A model generated the notes under the pieces. The model did no database searches and had not been told where the DNA came from. It saw nothing but the letters and a program-made list of their open reading frames with translations. The translations under genes and the position numbers were made by a program. This document shows positions 1 to 5,809 of a DNA stretch of 7,001 bases, in pieces (position 1 is the first letter of the stretch; every line of letters starts with the position of its first letter). The DNA is from Desulfobacula sp. (GTDB taxonomy: Bacteria > Desulfobacterota > Desulfobacteria > Desulfobacterales > Desulfobacteraceae): NCBI GenBank assembly GCA_027858355.1, contig JAQICW010000256.1:1-7001 (forward strand), given 5' to 3'.

Positions 1-774
1 CTCAATAACATAGGATTCCAGGATCTCTACCTAGTCATAATTCAATACCATGGCCACTGCACAGAAAATTTAGTTGACTTTGCGGGTTAAGGTCTTCTCT
101 CTGGTCAAAAAAAAATTTCTGGCCAATTGCTGGGTAATGGTGCTTGCCCCCTGGGTCATTTCCCAGTTTTTGATATTGACCCACAGGGCCCGTAAAATTG
201 CCCGGGGTTCCACACCATAATGGTTATAAAAGGTCTTGTCTTCAACACAGATCAGGGTACGGGGTAAAAGGTCGGGGGTTTCTTTAATGTCTATTATAAT
301 ACGGTCTTCTTTGGAAGCCGGATAGAAACTGCCCACAAGGACCGGGTCAAGACGCACCAGATCCAGCTCAATGCTGCTATCCAAATTTATCAAGCGTAAG
401 ATTTTGTTTGCTTTGAATTCTATGCCCAGCCGATAAGATAACGATTTTTTATCCCCGAAATCAAAAGGCTTGCAAAAAAGGGTGAAGTTTCTGCCATCAC
501 GAATGTATTTCCCTGGGATATCAAGGTTTTGGGTCTGTAAAACCTCTTGATAAGTCATGAGACCCAGTTCCTGAGCCAGAGTGTCAGGGGAAATGGATAA
601 CCCGGGGTATAACGCCAGGGGCCGTGCATAGACCCGGGCCGGAAGCTCCCAAAGCCGACCATCAAATCTTTCAGTTACAATTCGGTTAAATCCTGAGAAA
701 TAGGTGTAAATAGCAATCCCGGCTACCAGCAACCCCATAAGAAACAGTAAAGAGATCGGGCCTTTTTTTTTCAT
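1..774 (-). pseudogene. mrcB: PBP1B-type class A penicillin-binding protein, interrupted by two in-frame stops, runs off left edge
   Basis: Bifunctional peptidoglycan synthase family: glycosyltransferase (GT51) plus transpeptidase, anchored in the inner membrane. The open part (70-774) gives 234 residues: a short basic N-terminus, one membrane segment at about 7-26, a stretch matching the PBP1B UB2H region at about 58-150 (ending RLDPVLVGSFYP), then GT51 motif 1 (EDKTFYNHYG, catalytic Glu178) and motif 2 (GASTITQQLARN, 209-220). Right after RKVN a TAA stops the frame. The same frame continues recognisably (IFCAVAMVLNYD, then TAG, then VEILESYVIE) to the window edge, so the gene was once longer. 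The first stop replaces the Glu of motif 3 (RKxxE); the second replaces the Lys of motif 4 (KxxILxxYxN), whose Asn is also changed to Ile. The product would be a membrane-anchored stub without a complete active site or transpeptidase. The ATG at 774 has no clear ribosome binding site. The family call is secure; true decay versus sequence error near a contig end is not settled. Confidence 0.85.
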
Positions 775-1088
775 TTCGCCATCTGGTATCGATAGATACT
801 TGTGTTGAAGGCAATAATTTGATAACCGCTAATTTTTATAATAAATTCCAATTTAAAAGAGTAGGTCTAAGTTATTTATTAATAACCTTTTATTAACTTA
901 CCATTCTTTTTGATTTCTGTCTATATGTGTTGACGCTCGAAGGTCTGCTATGTAAATTGAGTTGATCTGCACGGGTATGGTGTTAAAACAAAAGAAACAT
1001 TGATTGTCAGGGTCTTAATCTGGTATGTGGGTGTATGAGCGTTTGAACAAAAAATATCGGGAAAGCAATTTTTATTACCGGAGTAAAA
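775..1088. other. Divergent intergenic region, 314 bases
   Basis: This stretch separates the minus-strand PBP gene from the plus-strand transporter genes and should hold promoters for both. The part nearest the PBP gene (about 830-900) is very AT-rich. On the minus strand it contains a TATAAA-like box around 836-841, but I see no good -35 partner. A better candidate promoter points right at 930-958. I see no open frame, tRNA or clear hairpin here. Confidence 0.6.
930..958 (+). promoter_or_regulatory. Candidate sigma70-type promoter for the peptide transporter genes
   Basis: TTGACG (930-935) and TAAATT (953-958) are separated by exactly 17 bases, and a TG lies directly before the -10 box. The -35 matches the consensus at five of six positions and the -10 at four of six. 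Transcription would start near 965, leaving an mRNA leader of about 120 bases before the binding-protein gene. This is a consensus match only. Confidence 0.4.
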
Positions 1089-2957
1089 ATGAAATTTAAA
1101 ACAATTATGGTTGGTCTGATTCTGCTGCTTTGTTTTTTTCTGTCAGGATGCGGGAATAATGATACACAAAAAAATAATGAACCATCCGGGTTAAAAAATC
1201 ACGTTTTTCCCAAAGTAGAAAAAAACTATGTAGTTTTACCTGAGCATATTAAATGGCTGACCAATGAATCAGATCCGGTTTTTTCATCTGAAAAAGCCCA
1301 AAAAGGCGGGATTCTTCATTCTGCCATCACAAGTTTTCCCATGACCTTCAGAGTGGTGGGACCTGATTCAAACGGTTCATTCAGAAGTGCTATTTTAGAC
1401 AATCAATTGTCGTTGATTAATATCCATCCCAATACAGACAATATTATTCCTGAGCTTGCTACTCACTGGGCCTTTGGGGATGATAAAAAAACCATGTACT
1501 TTAAGCTGGACAAATCAGCCAGATGGTCGGACGGTACCCCTGTAACGGCCTGGGATTATGTCTATACCCTTGAATTCATGCGCTCGGAACATATTATTGC
1601 ACCCTGGTATAATGATTACTACACAAAAGAAATAGAAGCAGTTCTTGTCTATGATGACTACACTATTGGGGTAAAAAGTACCAAGGCCGTGCCTGATCTT
1701 TACCTGAAACTGGGGATTTCACCCACACCCAGACATTATTTTGGAACCCTTGATGAAACATTTGTCCAAACCTATAATTGGAAAATTGTTCCCAATACCG
1801 GGGCTTATGAGATCAGCGAGTTTAAAAAAGGAAAATTTATTAAATTCAAAAGGAAAAAAGGCTGGTGGGCCAAAGATCGGAAATATTTTAAGAACAGGTT
1901 CAATGTTGATATAGTAGTTTTTGATGTGATCCGGGATGGTAATCTTCAATGGGAATATTTTAAAAAAGGCAAGCTTGATGTCTTTGGCCTGACAATGCCT
2001 AAATACTGGCATGAGAAATCAAAAAGTTCCTTGTTTCAAAAAGGGTATATCAATAAAATATGGTTTTTTAATGATCAGGAGAGATCAGCACAGGGGATGT
2101 GGCTTAATCAGGACAGGGAAATATTCAAAGACAGGCGGCTGTGTTATGCCTTTGCCCATGCAATGAATATTGGAAAAGTCATAGATAAAGTGTTAAGGAA
2201 AGATTATTTCAGACTGCCCCAGGCTTTTTCCGGGTATGGACGATATTCTGACGACAAGATAAAACCAAGGCTTTATGATATCGCAAAGGTAAATGATTTA
2301 ATGACGTCTGCCGGCTGGACACGGGGAAGTGATGGTATCTGGCAAAGAAAAGGGAAACGCTTCTCCGTTAAGGTCACCTATAGTTTTGAGGAACATATGC
2401 CAAGGCTTGTGGTGCTTAAAGAAGATGCATTAAAAGCCGGTATTGAGCTTTTGCTTGAAAGACTTGATTCCACAGCCATGTTTAAAAAATTTCTGGAAAA
2501 AAAACATGATGTTGCATGGATGGGATGGAGTACCAATATAAGACCCTCCTATTGGCAGGGATGGCATTCAGACAATGCCCATAAAGCCCAGACCAATAAT
2601 ATTACCAACACGGATGATCCTAAACTGGATGAATTGATTGACAATTACAGGGCAAGTTTGAATGAAGAAGAAAGAATAAAACTATCATTGAAAATACAGA
2701 ATGCCATTCACGAAACCGGTGCTTTTGTGCCCACGTTTATGGTTCCCTATATCAGGCTGGGTTATTGGAGATGGGTTGAACTGCCGGACTTCCACGGGAC
2801 CAGGCGGTCTGACAGCCTGTTTGACCCCTTTTCCAGCATGACTGGCGGGCTTTTCTGGATAAATGTGGAAAAAAAGGAAGAAACCCTTTATGCAATGAAA
2901 TCAGACAGATCCTTTTTGCCCGTTGTTATCAAGGATGAACTATTTAAAAAGGAGTGA
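1089..2957 (+). CDS. YejA-like peptide ABC transporter substrate-binding lipoprotein (family 5)
   Basis: Periplasmic, lipid-anchored receptor that captures peptides or similar compounds for an ABC importer. The 622-residue protein starts with a lipoprotein signal (hydrophobic run at about 6-18, lipobox LSGC with Cys21, then Gly). It continues with the family 5 solute-binding fold: KGGIL at about 73, PELATHWAF, the signature WSDGTPVTAWDYVYTLE, and a mid-protein block around FNVDIVVFDVIRDGNLQWEYFKKGKLDVFG. That block, with an aromatic-rich C-terminal half, resembles YejA (the microcin C/oligopeptide receptor of YejABEF) more than DppA or OppA. Length fits the family. The ATG is preceded by GGAG at 1080-1083 with good spacing. 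Its last codons carry the ribosome binding site of the next gene, which starts 6 bases after its stop. Ligand specificity cannot be read from the sequence. Confidence 0.9.
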   Translation: MKFKTIMVGLILLLCFFLSGCGNNDTQKNNEPSGLKNHVFPKVEKNYVVLPEHIKWLTNESDPVFSSEKAQKGGILHSAITSFPMTFRVVGPDSNGSFRSAILDNQLSLINIHPNTDNIIPELATHWAFGDDKKTMYFKLDKSARWSDGTPVTAWDYVYTLEFMRSEHIIAPWYNDYYTKEIEAVLVYDDYTIGVKSTKAVPDLYLKLGISPTPRHYFGTLDETFVQTYNWKIVPNTGAYEISEFKKGKFIKFKRKKGWWAKDRKYFKNRFNVDIVVFDVIRDGNLQWEYFKKGKLDVFGLTMPKYWHEKSKSSLFQKGYINKIWFFNDQERSAQGMWLNQDREIFKDRRLCYAFAHAMNIGKVIDKVLRKDYFRLPQAFSGYGRYSDDKIKPRLYDIAKVNDLMTSAGWTRGSDGIWQRKGKRFSVKVTYSFEEHMPRLVVLKEDALKAGIELLLERLDSTAMFKKFLEKKHDVAWMGWSTNIRPSYWQGWHSDNAHKAQTNNITNTDDPKLDELIDNYRASLNEEERIKLSLKIQNAIHETGAFVPTFMVPYIRLGYWRWVELPDFHGTRRSDSLFDPFSSMTGGLFWINVEKKEETLYAMKSDRSFLPVVIKDELFKKE

Positions 2958-2966
2958 GCCCTGGTG
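2949..2966 (+). promoter_or_regulatory. Ribosome binding site embedded in the upstream stop, setting a GTG start
   Basis: AAGGAG (2949-2954) runs straight into the TGA stop of the binding-protein gene (2955-2957) and lies 9 bases before the GTG at 2964. An ATG at 2968 is out of frame. This arrangement supports the GTG start and suggests translational coupling of the two genes. Confidence 0.7.
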
Positions 2967-3971
2967 GATGAGCAGATTATTCTGGATGTAAGGGAACTTG
3001 TAATTGAATTTGACACTGACCTGGGTGTGGTCCGGGCCGTGGACCATTTGGATTTTCAGTTGAAAAAAGGAAGGATACTGGGGCTTGCAGGAGAGTCTGG
3101 CTGCGGGAAAAGTGTAACGGCCCTGAGTATCATGCGATTGCTGCCAAAACCGGTTTCCCGGGTGGTTCAGGGCCAGGTTTTATTCAATGGTCAGGATATT
3201 TCAAGGCTTCCTGTGGATGAGATGCACCATATCCGGGGCAAAAAAATTTCCATGATTTTTCAGGAGCCCATGACAGCCTTAAATCCCGTCCATGGGATCG
3301 GCAAACAGATGATAGAAGTTTATAAACTGCATTTTCCAAAAATGTCCTTTCATGAAATGGAAAAAGCTGCAATTCAAATGTTGGAAAAAACAGGGCTATC
3401 TGATCCGGAAAAAGTGATGAAAAAATACCCTCATCAGCTTTCCGGTGGTATGCGGCAGCGGGTAATGATTTCCATGTCACTTTCATGTGAACCTGACATT
3501 CTGATTGCAGATGAACCCACAACGGCCCTTGATGTGACAGTCCAGGCCCAGATTCTGGATTTGATTAAAAATCTTCAAGTAAAATCAGGCATGTCTGTTA
3601 TTTTAATTACCCATGATCTGGGAGTTATTGCAGAAAATTGTGATGATGTTGTTGTCATGTATGCTGGAAGGATTGCTGAAAAAGCTGGAGTGATGACATT
3701 GTTTAAACAGCCTTGTCATCCCTATACCAAAGGATTGTTAACTTCTATCCCTTCTTTGGCAGGAGAATCCAAAACCATTCTGCCGACAATTAAGGGGGAT
3801 GTCCCGTCATTATTGAATATACCCAAGGCCTGCAGATTTGCAAGCCGTTGTCCATGGGTTGAGGATATTTGTAGAAAAATAGTCCCCCTGGAGCGAAAAA
3901 TGGGACGAAATCACACAGCAGCCTGCCATTTGGCAGATATACAAAAAAATGAAAAAAGTGATTTTATTTAA
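2964..3971 (+). CDS. dppD: Peptide ABC transporter ATP-binding protein, DppD/OppD type
   Basis: Cytoplasmic ATPase subunit that powers peptide import, normally paired with a DppF/OppF partner on two permeases. The 335 residues hold every ABC motif: Walker A GESGCGKS (43-50), Q-loop Gln100 in [12 protein letters not shown], signature LSGGM (159-163), Walker B ILIADE (179-184), D-loop ALD and switch His217 (ITHDLG). The C-terminal oligopeptide-transporter extension follows ([12 protein letters not shown] at about 252). Cysteines 290, 296, 303 and 321 match the four-cysteine pattern that binds a [4Fe-4S] cluster in characterised DppD-type proteins. Length is normal for the family. The gene is tightly coupled to the binding-protein gene upstream. 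Unusually, no permease genes separate the two, and the partner ATPase lies beyond an intervening cold-shock gene. Confidence 0.92.
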   Translation: MDEQIILDVRELVIEFDTDLGVVRAVDHLDFQLKKGRILGLAGESGCGKSVTALSIMRLLPKPVSRVVQGQVLFNGQDISRLPVDEMHHIRGKKISMIFQEPMTALNPVHGIGKQMIEVYKLHFPKMSFHEMEKAAIQMLEKTGLSDPEKVMKKYPHQLSGGMRQRVMISMSLSCEPDILIADEPTTALDVTVQAQILDLIKNLQVKSGMSVILITHDLGVIAENCDDVVVMYAGRIAEKAGVMTLFKQPCHPYTKGLLTSIPSLAGESKTILPTIKGDVPSLLNIPKACRFASRCPWVEDICRKIVPLERKMGRNHTAACHLADIQKNEKSDFI

Positions 3972-3979
3972 AATAATCC

Positions 3980-4007
3980 TTGATTTTTTAATTCAAAGTA
4001 AATAATA
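3980..4007 (+). promoter_or_regulatory. Candidate promoter for the cold-shock gene
   Basis: TTGATT (3980-3985) and AATAAT (4002-4007) are 16 bases apart, with four and five matches to the sigma70 consensus boxes. The promoter starts just after the dppD stop. It would give a leader of roughly 115 bases, as is common for cold-shock genes. Inferred from consensus only. Confidence 0.4.
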
Positions 4008-4013
4008 CTCAAC

Positions 4014-4098
4014 GCAAGCCCTTTGTAGAAAGGCTTAGCAGTTTCGTTCTAAAGGCAAGACCCATCTGTTAGAGTGGCAAGACCTGAAGTTTGAAACT
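4014..4098 (+). promoter_or_regulatory. Structured 5' leader of the cold-shock gene
   Basis: The leader holds a hairpin with arms 4016-4024 and 4029-4036: eight pairs, one bulged C at 4020, loop GTAG. A longer-range pairing AGTTTC (4040-4045) with GAAACT (4093-4098) closes a domain that contains two exact copies of GGCAAGACC (4054-4062 and 4076-4084). Within it TCTAA (4048-4052) can pair with TTAGA (4069-4073). Long structured leaders are known to control cspA-type mRNAs through temperature-dependent folding. I do not recognise this one as a named RNA class. Confidence 0.4.
4054..4084 (+). repeat. Two direct copies of GGCAAGACC, 22 bases apart
   Basis: GGCAAGACC occurs at 4054-4062 and again at 4076-4084. 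A looser relative, CGCAAGCCC, sits at 4013-4021. The 22-base period is close to two DNA turns, so the copies could be a protein site in DNA. They also lie inside the predicted leader RNA, so they could equally be RNA loops. Confidence 0.6.
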
Positions 4099-4130
4099 AT
4101 TATTATTTATTTTAAGTAAGGAGAGTCACA

Positions 4131-4331
4131 ATGGCAAATGGGATCGTAAAATGGTTCAATGATTCAAAAGGGTATGGCTTTATTGAGCAGGAAAACGGAC
4201 CGGATGTATTTGTTCATCATTCCGGCATACTTGGGGACGGTTTTAAATCACTGAATGAAGGTGACAAGGTCACTTTTGAAGTGGAAGATGGCCAGAAAGG
4301 ACTGGCAGCCGTTAACGTAAGTGTTGTATAA
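4131..4331 (+). CDS. Cold-shock protein, CspA family
   Basis: Small single-stranded RNA/DNA-binding protein of the cytoplasm that acts as an RNA chaperone and antiterminator in the cold or in rapid growth. The 66 residues are one complete cold-shock domain: [18 protein letters not shown], with RNP1 (KGYGFIEQ, about 13-20) and RNP2 (DVFVHHS, about 25-31), ending VNVSVV. Length is exactly typical. The start is well supported by TAAGGAGA at 4117-4124, ATG following. It has its own candidate promoter, structured leader and terminator, so it is a self-contained unit between the two ATPase genes. Which of several likely paralogues it is cannot be told, so no symbol is given. Confidence 0.95.
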   Translation: MANGIVKWFNDSKGYGFIEQENGPDVFVHHSGILGDGFKSLNEGDKVTFEVEDGQKGLAAVNVSVV

Positions 4332-4338
4332 GATTTTC

Positions 4339-4378
4339 AAAGGGTTTTCTTAAGATAGTGTTAGAAAACCCTTTTTTT
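4339..4378 (+). terminator. Rho-independent terminator after the cold-shock gene
   Basis: A perfect 12-base inverted repeat, AAAGGGTTTTCT (4339-4350) with AGAAAACCCTTT (4363-4374), flanks a 12-base loop and runs into a T tract (4372-4378). It begins 8 bases after the cold-shock stop codon. It should also block most read-through from dppD into the second ATPase gene. Confidence 0.88.
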
Positions 4379-4504
4379 ATGTTCTAAAGCTCCTGGCAGG
4401 TTCAATTCTTTAAAATTTATTCTTGGGAAAAAGGCACAGGATCAAGCTATGCAGTATTTTGTATGTCATGGCATAGAATTTTTTACAAATGAATAAGTGG
4501 AGAT
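4379..4504 (+). promoter_or_regulatory. Leader of the second ATPase gene, with an inverted repeat
   Basis: Because a strong terminator precedes it, the second ATPase gene probably needs a promoter here. TAGAAT (4474-4479) is a fair -10 box but has no convincing -35. CTATGC (4447-4452) and GCATAG (4471-4476) form a six-base inverted repeat 18 bases apart, overlapping that -10, which could be a regulator site. GGAG at 4499-4502 serves the ATG at 4505, though the gap is only 2 bases. Confidence 0.25.
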
Positions 4505-5469
4505 ATGACGATTCTTGAAGTTAAAAATCTTAAAAAATATTTTCCTGTCACAGGCGGTGTATTTTGCGGCGGACGGGTTGGGTTTATGCCCTTGATGGTG
4601 TTTCATTTTCCCTGAACAAAGGTGAAACCCTGGGTATTGTCGGCGAATCAGGCTGCGGCAAAACAACCATGGGAAGATGTCTCATGGGACTTTATGAGCC
4701 ATCGGAAGGACAGGTTATTATAAAGAACCAGAATGTTTCCCGTATTAACTCTCAGCAGAGAAAAAAACTGGCCTTAAATTTGCAAATGATTTTCCAGGAT
4801 CCCTTTGAATCATTGGATCCCAGACAGACAGTCAAAGAGATCCTTGAAGAAAAATATATTATTCATGGACAAAAAAAGGGGGATTTGGATTCACAAATTA
4901 ACAACTTGATAAAAAGGGTAGGCCTTTTGCCCGACACTCTTTCTAAATTTCCCCATGAATTTTCAGGTGGCCAGCGCCAGAGAATTGGTATTGCCAGAGC
5001 CATCAGCCTTGAACCGGAAATTATTATTTGTGATGAACCTGTTTCAGCACTGGATGTTTCCGTTCAATCTAAAATTTTAAACCTTTTACTCAAACTCCAG
5101 CAGAAAATGGGACTGACCTATGTTTTTATCTCCCATGATTTATCTGTTGTAAACCATGTCTCAGACAGGATCGCCGTCATGTATATGGGTAAAATTGTTG
5201 AGTTGGCAAATGCCGATGCTATTTACAATAACGGGCTGCATCCATATACCAGGGCACTTTTATCATCTATACCCAGACCTGATCCAACATCTGCCCGGCA
5301 TAGGATCATCTTAAAAGGGGAGTTGCCTTCAGTGGAGAACCCACCTTTTGGATGCAGGTTCAATACCCGATGTGAGCAGGTTCAAAATATCTGTAAAGAA
5401 AAAGAGCCGGAACTGCTTAAAAATGCAGAAGACCCGAACCATTTGACAGCCTGTCATTTTTTTAATTGA
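4505..5469 (+). CDS. dppF: Peptide ABC transporter ATP-binding protein, DppF/OppF type, with a one-base frameshift near codon 20
   Basis: Second ATPase of the dipeptide/oligopeptide importer, partner of the DppD-type subunit. The natural start is the ATG at 4505: its frame reads MTILEVKNLKKYFPVTGGVF, the expected N-terminus, then leaves the family pattern and stops. The rest of the protein is one frame away from 4564 (LRRTGWVYALDGVSF onward). Adding one T to the four-T run at 4562-4565 joins both into a normal 321-residue protein. In restored numbering: Walker A GESGCGKT (47-54), Q-loop Gln98, signature FSGGQ (153-157), Walker B IIICDE (173-178), switch His211, C-terminal HPYTRALLSSIP. Four cysteines at 284, 290, 297 and 317 match the possible iron-sulfur site also seen in the partner. 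A TTG at 4564 could only give a version lacking the first strand. Mutation, sequencing error or slippage are all possible; the downstream frame shows no other damage. Confidence 0.85.
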
Positions 5470-5670
5470 TTATTTTTTTTTATCAAGTACTTCACGAATC
5501 AGGTCTGTTTTCTTTTTCACAAACACATCAGGAACACTATTTTATTCAGATATGGGCCAGAATACTTGAAATTTGGAACCATGACCAACCTTGCTAAATG
5601 ATTTAATAAACCCGTTTTGTTTTTTAACAATGCCATCAACAACAGCCAGGCCCAGGCCCGTCCCTTTCCC
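5470..5670 (-). pseudogene. Remnant of a hybrid histidine kinase (ATPase G2 box plus receiver tail)
   Basis: On the minus strand, 5670-5545 reads GKGTGLGLAVVDGIV, then KKQNGFIKSFSKVGHGSKF and QVFWPISE. This is the G2 box and last strands of a histidine kinase HATPase_c domain. After one TAA (5544-5542) the same frame goes on as VPDVFVKKKTDLIREVLDKKK and stops at 5472-5470, directly against the end of the dppF gene. That tail looks like the last strand and helix of a receiver domain, so about 100 receiver residues appear to be missing between the two. Upstream (5671 to about 5760) the frame stays open and contains VQDKTGC, faintly like a G1 box, but the normal ATP-lid spacing is absent. No phospho-acceptor domain, sensor or start remains. 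It is very unlikely to encode a working kinase. Confidence 0.6.
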
Positions 5671-5809
5671 AAATGCTCCCGTAAGGCGATCAGGCTGGCA
5701 AGCAGCAAAGCAACCTGTTTTGTCTTGCACAAAACATAGGGTAATGCTATTCTTATTAATTTTTGGAAGGGGTTTTTGAACAGAAAATAAGGTTGGGTTA
5801 ATAAAATCG
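5671..5809. other. Junction between kinase remnant and the SurA-like gene
   Basis: No intact gene is supported here. The minus strand may continue the degraded kinase to about 5760. The plus strand must hold the promoter of the following gene pair. I see no tRNA, terminator or insertion-sequence end. Confidence 0.4.
5725..5753 (+). promoter_or_regulatory. Weak candidate promoter for the SurA-like gene pair
   Basis: TTGCAC (5725-5730) and TATTCT (5748-5753) lie 17 bases apart, about 57 bases before the ATG at 5810. The boxes are only partial matches, and AT-rich DNA yields such pairs by chance. Confidence 0.22.

Noticed and set aside
70..774. Selenocysteine or pyrrolysine read-through to explain the PBP stops
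   Set aside because: The two stops are TAA and TAG; TAA fits neither system and the replaced residues are Glu and Lys motif positions, so mutation or error is simpler.
775..1088. Possible small RNA or tRNA in the divergent spacer
   Set aside because: No cloverleaf, no hairpin with T tract and no repeated structure could be found by eye.
1719..2012. Minus-strand open frame of 97 codons inside the binding-protein gene
   Set aside because: It is the reverse reading of a conserved coding sequence, without a start signal or domain of its own.
3924..3941. Small CTGCC-ATTT-GGCAG hairpin near the end of dppD
   Set aside because: It lies in coding sequence and has no T tract after it.
4011..4084. 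Resemblance of the csp leader to a c-di-GMP-I (GEMM) riboswitch, with GGCAAGACC, GAGTGG and ACGCAAGCC pieces
   Set aside because: The pieces occur in the wrong order (ACGCAAGCC comes first), the GAAA tetraloop is missing and no closing GGGTTACC-like arm follows.
5444..5463. TGACA-GCC-TGTCA followed by seven Ts at the end of dppF, as a terminator
   Set aside because: The stem has only five pairs, just two of them GC, a three-base loop, and sits inside coding sequence; too weak to call.
5591..5779. Short plus-strand open frame of 62 codons in the spacer
   Set aside because: No ribosome binding site or recognisable domain, and it lies opposite the kinase remnant, which has clear family sequence.
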